Source: Nothopassalora personata (lineage: Eukaryota; Ascomycota; Dothideomycetes; Mycosphaerellales; Mycosphaerellaceae). From it: a stretch of 64,000 bases of DNA. The notes under the pieces were generated by a model. It was given only the letters and a program-made list of their open reading frames with translations, did no database searches and had not been told where the DNA came from. Positions within the stretch are counted from its first letter, which is position 1. Each line of letters starts with the position of its first letter. A program made the position numbers and the translations under genes. The stretch covers positions 3,100,001 to 3,164,000 of the forward strand of contig CM066291.1 in the NCBI GenBank assembly GCA_033816765.1, given 5' to 3'. Positions 32,624 to 42,851 of the stretch are shown here, piece after piece.

Positions 32624-32989
32624 CTACTGCGACATCACACGTCCCCGTACCTCAACTTCAGCTTCGGCAATGACGAGCTTTCTCAGGTGCTGTGCGCTCG
32701 ATGGACCGATCCTGTCCATGAATGCCACAGTAGCTTCGACAATGGCTTTGGCATTGGGCGTCACAGATCCGTAACAGTGAAGCCGGGCCTGTTGCTCGAG
32801 TAGAGACCACTGAGTGACACGTCTTACTGAGAGCCAGGATGTCATCGCCGACTTTCTGTGGGGGAACTTGTAACCTTTGTCTTTTGGGCTCCAAGCAAGG
32901 ATGTCGATTCTGTTTCCATGACGGAGCACTAATTCCTAGATATGAACTCGAAGCTCTGGCGGAAGTTTGTCGAAGTGCGAGTCGTCCAT
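32624..32989 (-). pseudogene. LPPELR-type (2EXR/F-box-like) gene with a premature stop
   Basis: From ATG at 32989 the frame reads MDDSHFDKLPPELRVHI, then TAG at 32936-32938, then ELVLRHGNRIDILAW. In the family the stop position is normally Tyr (HIYE), so TAC/TAT to TAG is a single-base nonsense change. The frame continues through VTPNAKAIVEATVAFMDRIG and SSAQHLRKLVI to a stop at 32624, shorter than intact relatives. It belongs to the same broad family as 25959-27083 and 46408-47418. Confidence 0.55.
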
Positions 32990-33146
32990 GATGCTCGATG
33001 GCACTCGATAGTACCTAGTATATGCAGGTTTGACAGTCGGCCACTCCAAGGTTGCCAAGTCCGGTCATGTGAAAACTGTCTGCAGAAAGAGCCCTTGGCA
33101 CCATGACGACACCTTCACCGAGACTCTCACAGCCCATCAGCACACC

Positions 33147-33422
33147 TCAAGAATCTCTCGAACCGTTCACTTCCCCTGGCCTCTTCGGCAGCACAACCGG
33201 CGGCGGCAACGCAATCTCCCCGAAACTACTCTGAGTCTCGCTCGGCCCATGCGTCCTATCATAAACCAACCAGCGCGGACTCCTCTCCTCAAACCTATAC
33301 CGTTTCGATATCCTCGGTGGCAGAAACCCCGGTAACTGCTGCCTCATCTCGTTCAGTTCGTGCTGACGCTCAGGACTGACTTTCGTGCTGCGTCGGAACC
33401 ATGAGGAGATGAGGTTACCCAT
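33147..33422 (-). CDS. Small protein with N-myristoylation signal
   Basis: A 91-residue frame starting MGNLISSWFRRSTK. Gly2 and Ser6 fit the MGxxxS N-myristoylation consensus, and the following basic residues would reinforce membrane binding. The rest is polar with LNEMRQQLPGFLPPRISKRY and a Pro-rich segment (IALPPPVVLPKRPG). The frame is open upstream to 33473 but the ATG at 33422 was chosen for the lipidation motif. The family is not recognised. A second MGxxxS ORF lies 1 kb away on the same strand. Confidence 0.5.
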   Translation of the reverse strand: MGNLISSWFRRSTKVSPERQHELNEMRQQLPGFLPPRISKRYRFEERSPRWLVYDRTHGPSETQSSFGEIALPPPVVLPKRPGEVNGSRDS

Positions 33423-34370
33423 GCGGACATGTAATGCTGTCAAGGATGTTTTGTGGAGCGGTAAGAGATGCACATGGATTGATGGCCTGGGAACGATTTA
33501 CTTAAGCTGTGCTTCAGAGAGGCGTACAGAGAGGGGGGAGCTTGCTCGTGCTACCTTGCCACGTCGCCGCCGATAGCTCGTGGCTGAAGCTGGGCATGGG
33601 TGTGGCATCATCGTGAACTCCGTATTTCCGGATCATGTGCCAAGGCATACGACCATTGTCCTACCTTGCATGAGAATGGAAGCAGAGCCGGACGGAGCGC
33701 ATAGGTGCTCGCCGTGATCAGCAAGAATATGTCTGCTCGTGGATGCAGGCGAGCCAAGCGTGTCTTTGAAGCAATTCTGATATGTGTCGTTACCATCGAG
33801 GGTAACGTCATTCTCAACCCTGAGCGCCGTGGCTCTAATTCATCAGCGTTACATGGCGATAAGAAGAGCTTGCTGGGCGGCATTACATCCGCTTGCAAGC
33901 GCTGTAGACGTGTCGAATAGCCGCTGCCTAACCGCGTGCTGAAGGCTGCGAGTACTCATTGCGAGAAGGAGGTCCATCAGCAGAGCGAAGCTTAGGTAGC
34001 GTGCTCCTTGACGACCCAAGCTCACCCCCCCCCCCCCCTAATTCTCCTCCAAACTTCGTCCGATGACCGGGGAGACATCTAATGCTCACACTTGTGCGTC
34101 TCTGATTACATTCAGGTCACCGCTGGACTTTCTGAAAGGTGCCGCTCCGTAGTCCGGTGTCGATGGGAAACGTTCACGGACTTTACATTACTTGGGAAGC
34201 GTTGGTCGTTGACATGAACTGCTTGCGGCGAGAATCTCTGCGTTGTCGATGGTCGTCGTCCACGAATATTATTACTCGATGGGGGAGGAATGACCATTTC
34301 GCGAGAACCAAGTTGTTCGCCGGAATTGAACCTCTCAAGCAGTTCCGCAATCGCAGTATCAAAAAATCTC
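33423..34370. other. Intergenic with a 14-base C run
   Basis: Contains a homopolymer of 14 C at 34025-34038. A minus-strand frame 34112-34423 (VDERFFDTAIAELLERFNSG) overlaps the end of the next ORF in another frame and may be its continuation after a frameshift. Confidence 0.4.
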
Positions 34371-34742
34371 TCATCTACCATCAACACCTTCCCACCATCC
34401 AGCCCGCTGATCGGCCAGCTCACTCATCCTCCGCTCGGATCGCGCCCTACGTCCGTAAGGAGCATCCCCAGGGGCACCAGTCTGCTCCCACATTTCCTCC
34501 TTCTCCCTCTGCCTCTTATACACTTCCGTCTCTGCTAGAACCTCTTCATAATGTGTCTCATCTGCTGCCTCCGATATGGCTTTAGGAAGACTCGAGAGAA
34601 GGGCCGATGGCGTGGTGCCACCACTGTGGTGTGTCGAAGGAGGTTCTGGGGCGTGGGCGCCGGGACGAGCCGGGAGGAATCTGTTTGTCAGAGGTGGTGA
34701 GGTTGTCCAGGGTAAGCAGTGGCAGGAGAGACAAGTGCCCAT
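34371..34742 (-). CDS. Small protein with N-myristoylation and Cys signal
   Basis: A 123-residue frame beginning MGTCLSCHCLPW. Gly2/Ser6 fit N-myristoylation and Cys4, Cys7 and Cys9 are candidate palmitoylation sites, a dual-lipid arrangement typical of peripheral membrane proteins. The middle is Pro/Thr rich and the C-terminal half forms a charged helix (EEVLAETEVYKRQREKEEMW, then RRARSERRMSELADQRAGWW). The ORF stops shortly after; an overlapping frame downstream also looks coding, so a frameshift or intron near 34380-34400 is possible. The family is not recognised. Confidence 0.5.
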   Translation of the reverse strand: MGTCLSCHCLPWTTSPPLTNRFLPARPGAHAPEPPSTHHSGGTTPSALLSSLPKAISEAADETHYEEVLAETEVYKRQREKEEMWEQTGAPGDAPYGRRARSERRMSELADQRAGWWEGVDGR

Positions 34743-34910
34743 TGTTACGATCCGATCAAGAAGAGTAGGTTGTACGGTTGTGCGAGGACAGCAGATCAGG
34801 AACATGGTTGGAGCGATCTGGCACGTCGTTCTTCACGAATGTCTTAGCTGGAGCAAGCATCTCATCTTTCACCCCTTCGCACTTTCACAGCAAACCACAC
34901 TGCATGCCGT

Positions 34911-35711
34911 TTACTCCACCGCGAACTCCTCCCTCCAGAACTCTACCACATTCTGACACTCCCGATCCCCAACCATATCCCTCAACTTCTTCATCTTCTT
35001 CTGAGCCGCACCTCCTCCGGCAACGCTTGACATCGGAACACCACCAACATCACACTCCTCCCCAAAATACTGCGATGACATCCCCGCCGCTGCCCGCGCC
35101 GAAGGCGAGCTCGAAGCAGGTGGCGATGTAACACTCATACAACTATGAGCCATATCCCTCAGATCTGTGAAGATATCCGTGCATACGTAAGCAGTCTGCT
35201 CCCGCATTGGCGATTGAGCGCTGCAGGGTGTGAGGAGCTCGAACGTGCGTGAAGTGGATGCTGCCCGGGGGTGTCGCTGTCTTGAAACTGCGAGGGCGTG
35301 TTTTTGGATCAGCGCTGGGAGTCCTTCGAGGTGGGAGAGTGGGAGGATGGCGATGGGTGGGATGTCTTTGTGGTTCTTTAGTTCGGCTTGGAGTTTGATA
35401 TAGGCCAGGACGCCTTCGGTGGTGTCGGTGTCATCAGGTTGCGTAGCGAGTTTCGCCGAGAGGAAGGAGGTGTTGCGGGGTGGTGAGAGGAGGAAGATGA
35501 TGGCCATGTCGTGGTGTTCGGCGTCAGGTTGTGTGTTTAGTGCCGCGACGCGTTCCATGGTGGTCTCGAGCTTCTTATCGGACACGGCTGACGGTGCGAA
35601 GAGGAGGATGCGAAGATGGCGGTTGGAGATGTTGGTGTTCGTCCGCAGATCGACATTGTGCCCCGATGGTACTGCGATATCGTGGGTGGTGAGTTGGTTT
35701 TCTGGCACCAT
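34911..35711 (-). CDS. Hypothetical protein, alpha/beta-like
   Basis: A 266-residue single-exon frame. The first two thirds alternate hydrophobic strands and helices: LRILLFAPSAVSDKKLETTM, HHDMAIIFLLSPP, GVLAYIKLQAELKNH and PPIAILPLSHLEGLPALIQK, suggesting a Rossmann-like fold. The C-terminal third is Ser/Ala rich and ends in a charged helix (KKMKKLRDMVGDRECQNVVE). No nucleotide-binding or catalytic motif is evident, and I do not recognise the family. The strand pattern and unbroken length support a real gene; a short 5' exon ending near an AG at 35702 cannot be excluded. Confidence 0.55.
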   Translation of the reverse strand: MVPENQLTTHDIAVPSGHNVDLRTNTNISNRHLRILLFAPSAVSDKKLETTMERVAALNTQPDAEHHDMAIIFLLSPPRNTSFLSAKLATQPDDTDTTEGVLAYIKLQAELKNHKDIPPIAILPLSHLEGLPALIQKHALAVSRQRHPRAASTSRTFELLTPCSAQSPMREQTAYVCTDIFTDLRDMAHSCMSVTSPPASSSPSARAAAGMSSQYFGEECDVGGVPMSSVAGGGAAQKKMKKLRDMVGDRECQNVVEFWREEFAVE

Positions 35712-36105
35712 GTTAGTGGTAGCATGTCACGGCAATTTAGGTGATGACTCGCCTTGTAGTCCTCCCGATGCTGTCAATGTCAGGCTGTTGCAAATAGGCG
35801 CGAAGGACGGCCGTCGCCGCAAAGATGCGCTGAACATGATATCTGTATTGCGGACAGAAGTGCCACGGATGTCGTTCGAAGCCAGGAGTCAGCAAATGGC
35901 GGCGCGATGCGATGCTGCAGTTCAACTTTGAAGCTGCCCTGCTTTCCACTTTGGACGGCCAGATTGTCAGTGCTGGCTCCTCGTGCTTACCAGTCAATAC
36001 TTTATATCAGTGCCTATGCAAATAGTGGGGTATCATCATATTCAACATGGCTGAGCCGAGTGCAATACTGTACATCATCGTTTCTCCGTCTTTGCAACAA
36101 CGGAA
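35712..36105. other. Intergenic, nothing firmly recognised
   Basis: A minus-strand frame at 35737-35997 is open (AATAVLRAYLQQPDIDS) but unsupported. Otherwise nothing seen. Confidence 0.35.
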
Positions 36106-37028
36106 TCAACCCCGATCAGGGGGCTTGTCTTCCACCTTCTTCGGACCTGACTTCTCCTCCTGCTTTTGAGACTCCGCCTTGGCAGACTTCGGCTTCGCAT
36201 CCTCTTCCGCGACCTTCTCGCCAGCATCACCGGCATCGGCCTTCCTCAATGGAGCAGCATGCCCATGCTCATCTCGCCTGAGCTCATCGCCTGTTTTGCT
36301 GCTTTCAATGGCCTTGTCATCGTCACTCTTTGCTCCCACCCAGCCGGCAGGATTGTACCAGCTGTAGCTATTCCTCCTCGCCTTGGCCTCCTTGATTCTC
36401 TCGCTCAGGTCATGCAAAGTCTCCAAGTCCGGGTCGATCTTGCGCCGGAGACTCTCCACCTCAGCCTCAAGCTGCTCGATCCTCTCCTTCACATCGTCCC
36501 TGCGATCCTTCTCCTTACTTCTACTCCTCCAGCTGTCCCACACCAACAAGCCCACTGCGACACCAAAGATGAAAGCTTCCGAGAAGAAGTTGGCACCCAG
36601 CTCGATCGCTCTCGTCTCGCTGAGTGGTTTGATCTTGGGCCTTTTCTGCGCTTCCTCTTTCTTCTCTCCTCTAGCCTCTTTCGCCTGCTGTTCCTCGAAC
36701 TTCTTCTGCTCCTCCTCGGTCCTCACCGTCGGCGTCTCAGCTTTCTTCTTCTTCTCTTCCGCAAGTCTCGCCTCGCGATCATGCATCCGTTGCTGTGCTT
36801 CTGGATCGTGGAGGATGCCGAGCCGCATTCGCATGTCGATTCTGTGCACCCTTTGCGCCTGATTGACGGCGAACTTGCGGAAGCCTTCATGTTCCTTGGC
36901 TTGTTTCTTGATGTAGTTCTACCCAACCATCAGCACCGTATCACTGTTCCGATGAGCACAAGACGTACGCCAATGGGCTTGGCTGCGGTTCTGATCGCCA
37001 AGGATAGCAGCTTGAAGGTGAGCGACAT
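36106..37028 (-). CDS. OPA3-like mitochondrial protein
   Basis: Exons are 36969-37028 and 36106-36918, joined by a 50-bp intron (GTACGT...GGGTAG), giving 290 residues. The junction rebuilds the family start MSLTFKLLSLAIRTAAKPIG followed by NYIKKQAKEHEGFRKF. Further hallmarks are HRIDMRMRLGIL and the hydrophobic ELGANFFSEAFIFGVAVGLL helix followed by coiled coil. OPA3 proteins are associated with mitochondria and mitochondrial shape; the biochemical role is unclear. The fungal member has a longer, Lys/Glu-rich tail than animal OPA3. Its start codon is 229 bp from the transposon relic. Confidence 0.9.
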
Positions 37029-37248
37029 GGTTGCTGCTGCAGCTGAGTGGGGGGCCTCAAGCCCGTGTATAGTCGTTCAGGCCATTATGATGCAGACACG
37101 CGCGCCATAACAGAGAACATTGTGAAGTGAAAGGACTGCGCTGTGATGGTCCGCTGCATCGGCGTCGGCGTCTGGCGGGCGGGAGGCATGTGGAACTTCC
37201 ACAGTGGAAGCTTGAAGCTTGAAGCCTGTCATGACCCACTTGGAGGCG

Positions 37249-37256
37249 CCCCACGA
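37249..37256. repeat. Probable target site duplication, left copy
   Basis: CCCCACGA directly precedes the left inverted repeat and matches CCCCACGC (39094-39101) after the right one at seven of eight positions. Confidence 0.6.
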
Positions 37257-39093
37257 CAGTGGCCTAGGCTTACAAAACCGGCAAATACCCGCATTCAAAA
37301 TTCGCAATCCTCAATCCTTATTATTATAGACTCGCTATTTGTCTTATAGACTCGCTATTTGTCTAACAGCACACTCGCTACATTGCTTTATACAATGCCT
37401 GCCACGTCCAGCGATCGATCTAGAGCCCTTTCGCATCGATATCGAGCTATAGACTGCCGCTGAATTCATATAGGCAGCTATTCGAGACAACCTCTTCAAT
37501 CTCTACGGTGTTCGAATCAGCGAACGGACCCTCCGCTAGCGACTCGTAGAGTGGCGAGGGACTCGCGAGGATAATCAGGCTTATAATTAGGCTCGCTAGG
37601 CCGAGCTACGCCAGCGAGTCGAGGAACTATTCTAGAAATATAGCCTCGACGATAGCGAGTCTTATACTATCCTCCGCCTCGATAGATTCGACCTTACCCT
37701 TCGCTAGTATTAAGAGCTACGAAGAGGTATTAGATTAAAGCGTAGTCTTAGTAAAGAACAAGCTCTAGCTGTAGAGCCTAAGATACAGCGAGTCCTTTAG
37801 GAAGTTATAAGCAGTAGCCATTAGCAAGACTAGGGCTATCGTAAGCTAGCAAGAGAGCTGCGTAAGAGTCATTATATTATTGGACGGTAGGACAGACTCG
37901 GTGTCTACAGACTCGTAGACTAGACTCGCTAACTTTATTAGCGACCGTATTAGGACACTCGCTCGTGCGATTAACCCTGTCCCTTTTGTCTCTCGCAATC
38001 CTACAATGCGAGACCCTATAACACCGCGGCATGCGAGGCTAAAAGCAGAAGGTCCTAACGACGTCTAGTTAATCGATGCCTTTCTAAAATACGAGCGCTT
38101 TAAGATACAGATCTACGCTTATATTAACGTCTACTCTCGGCGGGTTATCTAGTACTACATAGGGCCTATAGCGAAGACGAAGTTCTCTGTATTTGCTCAA
38201 TACGTTAGAGTAATACATTACGGTAGTAGGGTGCCAAATCGCGTACGATCTAATTAGGGCGTTAAGACGCCTATGCTAGCCGATGCCTATCTACGAGTCC
38301 GACTGAGCCGGCTCACCTATTAATACGAGTTAGTATATATAGTATAGCGAGTCTACTATAAGACATATACCCTCTTTAGTCTCTATAATACGGCCAGCCT
38401 AGTCGAACTTGCGCAAATTATTCTTCGCAACCTTTACACTACCCTTGTCTGTCTTCTACGAGTCTCCTAGCTATTGTGCCTATGTCGACTCGCTCACGTA
38501 GTAGAAATCGTCGGTATCGGCGGTACGAGGGCGGCGGTATGCACTATAGATTTAAACATTAGTCTACCTACGTGCGCCTAACGAGTCGGAATCGCACTTA
38601 CGCTATCGTAAGCTGTAGTGATAACCGCGTTTGTGAGGGTGAGCGCGGATTGGGTGTACTGTCGCTATCGCTGTCGTTGTCGTTGTTCTAAGGCCAATAT
38701 CGCTAAGTGAGTCGTCTGTAGTTAGATTTGTACATGTCGATAAGTGTAGAGTCGAAGTATAGAGTCGAAGAAATAGTAACAGCAGTAGAAGTTGATATAC
38801 CCGCCGCCATAATGTGACAATAGCAAGTGAGGTAAGCTCCTCAATACTTACTGTCTACTATTATTAAGGAGCCCAACTTACCTGCGCAGTAGGAGGAAGC
38901 GACAATACCGCCGCGACTCGCTACGATTGTAGGCGACAATGGCGAGTCGCAGCAGTATTGTTGTGCGACAATAGCGAGTCGCAGCAGTTGGCGAGTCGCA
39001 GCAGTATTGTTGATGGTTGTTGAGGAAGAGCGAGTGCAGCGAGTGAGGATTTCGAATACGCGTATTTGCCGGTTTTGTAAGCCTAGGCCACCG
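37257..39093. mobile_element. Decayed DNA transposon with 32-bp terminal inverted repeats
   Basis: The ends 37257-37288 and 39062-39093 are inverted copies (CAGTGGCCTAGGCTTACAAA...) with one mismatch, flanked by a 7/8 matching 8-bp duplication. The interior (1.84 kb) is rich in TA, TAG and CTA and has no long ORF, as expected after RIP. Read with stops tolerated, 38054-38340 shows an integrase-core/DDE-like relic: LIDAF (catalytic Asp), YSRRVI and the second motif RSN-stop-G, where RSDxG is expected. Stops sit where Trp or Gln would be, consistent with C-to-T and G-to-A changes. A 20-bp tandem repeat (37324-37363) and GCGAGTCGCAGCAGT repeats (38950-39015) lie near the ends. The superfamily is undecided: CAGTG ends and 8-bp duplication resemble hAT, but the protein relic is integrase-like. 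Confidence 0.8.
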
Positions 39094-39269
39094 CCCCACG
39101 CACGTGTTTTTGGTTGCCATGGTTTTGCAGCGTAAACACGCCAAGATCCGATGGGCGAAATCGCAATCATCACAATCCCCGTCAACTACACATTCCATGC
39201 ACGACTTGACGGCCGGCCGGACACTAATGTACAGACTGCAAAACACTCGATAGCAGAAGACTCGCAAGC

Positions 39270-42200
39270 ATGTCTTCGTCCTCGATCCACGCCGAGCCAC
39301 CGCCGCCGATTGTCACGGAGCCGTCGGGAATCAACTATGCCACTGGATCTGCATTGGGCAAAGGAGGTTTCGCGATCTGCCACAAGGCCGAGCGATATGA
39401 TGGGAGCAGACCGACGGGGCAGATTGTCGCCCTCAAGATCGTCAAGACGAAGATGGAGCCTGCGAAGCTTGCACAAAAGGTATCTCAATACTGCCACAGT
39501 CGGGCATTCCAACAGCCACGTACTGACATATGATATTAGTTCGTAACGGAACTTCAAATACACAGCAAGCTGACCCATCCGAATATCGTCACCTTCTACC
39601 GGGCATTCTCCTTCCAGACCAGCACATATGTCGTGCTCGAGATCTGTCCCAATGGCTCCCTAGCAGACATGCTCAAGAAAAGGCGGCATCTTACACTTCC
39701 CGAGATCCGACGACTGGTCATCCAAGTATGCGGAGCCGTCAAGTACCTGCACCATCGACACATTGTGCATCGCGACCTGAAGACTGGAAACCTGTTTCTG
39801 GACAAGGATATGAACGTCAAGGTTGGCGACTTTGGCTTGGCAGCGCTGTTGGTAACAGAAAAGGAGATGGAAGTGAGGAGACGGACGACCATGTGTGGAA
39901 CACCAAACTATCTCGCACCGGAGATTTTGGAGAAGGGCAAAGGACATGACGAGAAGGTCGACCTCTGGGCAATTGGCGTCATCGCATACACGCTGGCCGT
40001 CGGCAAGGCACCATTCCATGCCAGCACAAAAGATGAGATCTACAAGAAGCTCAAGTCGGGGACATACACATGGCCAGAGCTGAGTGCGACGAGCAACCAG
40101 AGTGCAGACTTGCGAGATCTTGTCTCGAGTTTGCTCGTGCCAGAGGAGCAGCGACCCATACCCGACAAGATTGTCACACACCAGTTCTTTCGCATTGCAT
40201 ACGTGCCGGAGAGGATACCAGTCACAGCGAAGGAGAAGGCTCCAGTATGGCCAGAGATAGCAGTGCCATCTGCGGACACTATCAGCAGAGGTCACAGCGA
40301 GACATGGTACACCCTGTGCAAGGAGTCTGGCGTTGGCGAACCAGAGCAGGACAAGCCGTTCCCGCTCAACGGAGGCCGCAGGGTGCGCAGTATCGTTTAT
40401 GACATGACCAAGGAAGCCCAACAAGGACGAACACCAACCATGCCAATCCCAAGCGATGTTGTGTACACTTCGACCGTCAGCGATTTCAACAGCTCCCGAA
40501 GCTCGTCACCAGAGGAACCAGAACCAGCAAAGTCAACTCGCGGGCTCAAAGAGATCTCACACAATGAAGTCGCAGCACATCGTGGTCGGCTTGCACGAGC
40601 AGACTCTACAAAGGCGGCGAGAGATGCCGAGATGATGCCACCGCCGCGAGCACCTTCACGAGTGGCGAGGTCAAACACGGTACGCAAAGCTGCCCGCACA
40701 ATCAGTGAAGAAGCTGCTAAGTCTTCCGAGTCCGTCAAGGTAGCCTCAGATCCTGCCGCATCGTCATCACAGACGTTGAAAGTGACGAGGGTGAGGCCTG
40801 CGCATGCCCGGACGGAGTCAGCGACCAGTGTGACGAAGGCGTTGAAGGAGATGAACGCCTCGACCACAAGCGCATATCGCACTGCAAGAACGGAGCAGCC
40901 CTCATCAGATGGGTCTGATCCAGGCCTGGAAAAACCGCAGCGAACTGGCACTATCAAGCGCTCAGCTGATGCAAGCTTGGCTCGACGGCCGAGAGGGACG
41001 AGAACGATCAAAGAGCGACCAACGTCACCCGTCGATGTGCTCGCAGCGCCCACACAGCGCATTGCGGCGAGACCTGCAAAAGAGCGAGCACAGTCACCGC
41101 CAGAAGTTACCGGTCCACTGGCCACACTTGACGATCTGAAGCACACTCTACCAACGACAAGACACCGAAAGCAGCCATCCAAAGCAGAGATCATCGAGAT
41201 ACCGTCAGACCCGGAACCTGAGGATGAGATCGCAACTACCAATAATTTGCATCTTTCTCGACCGCCGCCCATGGCAAAGCGAATACCATTGCCCCAGAAG
41301 TCGATCTCTCCCGAGATCAACCCAGCAATACCTGGAAGCGATCCGTCAACAGTCTTGGAAAAGCTGAGGATCTTGCGCGACAACCTGGCCTCTGTTCTTA
41401 GCAAGCCGACGTCGACTAGGACACCTTCTTTGCAATGCGATATCGAGACCGCCTCCAATCTTCCATTCGTCTCGCGATGGGTCGACTACAGTCGTAAACA
41501 TGGCATAGGTTATGTCCTGTCTGACGGCACGGTCGGCTGCATCATCAACGCTACTTCGAAGCCCAACCAGGCTCCCACGCCAGTATCTCATGTACTGGTC
41601 CGAAACGGGCAAAAGTGGCTGCAACGGGTGTCGACCAAGTCGAAAGACTTTGCCGGCATCGAACAAGTCCCTCTAGAATTCTTCGAAGACCGCGGCGACG
41701 ACGGCATCAAGCGCACAATCTACAAGGGCCTCGGCAGCGTCAACGGCGACAGCGAGAGAAAGCGCACGCTGAGCGTGCTCTGGGTCAAATTCGGCAGATA
41801 CATGTGTCAATCCCTGGACGGCGACGAAAGCGAAGGCTCCACTGACGGGGAGAACTTCGTGCGCTTCTACCAGAGGATTGGAAGCGTTGGTGTCTGGGCT
41901 TTTGCAGATGGGTGTCTGCAAGTGCACTTTCCGGATCACACGAAGCTGGTCCTCTCTGCAAACGGGAAGCTTCTCAGCTCGACGCTGTTGACGGTCGAGG
42001 CGACGCAACATCTCAACGCTAATGGAGAGCTGCTGCCGCAACATGTCAATTCGCGACAGGTCTTTGCCGATAGTATCAAGTCGTTGCTCTTTGGCAGTAA
42101 CAGAATCCGACAACGCACGGTCAAAGCGAATCAGCTCAGCGCCAAGTTGAAGTTCGTGCTGGAGGTCGTCAGCCAGTGGGTTTCTGGCGGTGGTCTGGGA

Positions 42201-42335
42201 CACCTCGAAGAAGACGAGGGCGCCGAGAGATTGTACTGGGAGGGACTTTGTGTTCGTGATCAGAATCAGCGGAAAGTGGATAGAGTCACTGTGGGCAGAC
42301 TTGGTGGCGATGCTGTTGTAAGCGCGGCTGCATAA
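39270..42335 (+). CDS. Polo-like kinase (Cdc5/PlkA)
   Basis: Polo kinase drives mitotic entry, spindle function and cytokinesis. Exons are 39270-39479 and 39540-42335 (60-bp intron GTATCT...TATTAG), giving 1001 residues. Kinase landmarks are the glycine loop SALGKGGFA, Lys56 in VALK, HRDLKTGN with Asp149, DFG at 167-169 and the activation-loop Thr187 in TTMCGTPNY, equivalent to the PLK1 TLCGTPNY site. A Ser/Thr/Pro-rich linker of about 350 residues separates it from two polo boxes: box 1 has SRWVDYSRKHGIGYVLSDGT, and box 2 FADGCLQVHFPDHTKLVLS. The long linker is usual for filamentous fungi. The start codon lies 177 bp from the transposon relic. Confidence 0.95.
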
Positions 42336-42851
42336 GAGGAGCATTCTAATGGTGTCGTGGGGATCGAGCGTGACGTTTTCGGCTCTTGGATCTGTTATCG
42401 CATTGGCTGGCTGGATACATGGCGTGCACGGCGTTTGGGGGAGGGTTTCCGTAGACGACGATGATGGGGACACATTTCGTATTCATTAAGTCCTTGACAC
42501 ATCGATTGGTTGGGAAATTCCACCACGAGACGGAAGTATTGATGAAAAGAGCCTTTTGCGTGTTGCTGTACGTTGACTTGTCGCCGTTGAATGGCGACTT
42601 TTGTTGTATGACCAAAAAGCCCACTACACAGTAAAAACTGTACTTAATCAATCGGACGAACGCCATCTTCGAGAACAAAATCCCACATTTACAAAATCTC
42701 AGTGTATGCGCAAGCACCACTCCCACCCATAGATACCCAGAACCCAGAACCTTCGAAAAGATGCACCGCCAGCGCCACGCTACGTGTAAATCATCCCTCG
42801 TTTCCGATCCGACCCCTAATTTACTTCATCCTCCTCCTCCTCCTCCTCCTC
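42336..42851. other. Intergenic between convergent genes, with CTC repeat
   Basis: No gene recognised. A CTC trinucleotide repeat (about 42829-42851) abuts the stop codon of the cystathionine beta-synthase gene. Confidence 0.5.

Noticed and set aside
37257..39093. Firm assignment of the transposon to hAT
   Set aside because: Ends and duplication fit, but the internal relic reads as an integrase-core DDE protein, so the class is left open.
40397..41458. 353-codon minus-strand frame
   Set aside because: Lies opposite the Ser/Thr/Ala-rich linker of polo kinase; low-complexity shadow.
42829..42851. CTC trinucleotide repeat as a functional element
   Set aside because: Simple microsatellite in the 3' flank of the cystathionine beta-synthase gene; no evidence for a role.
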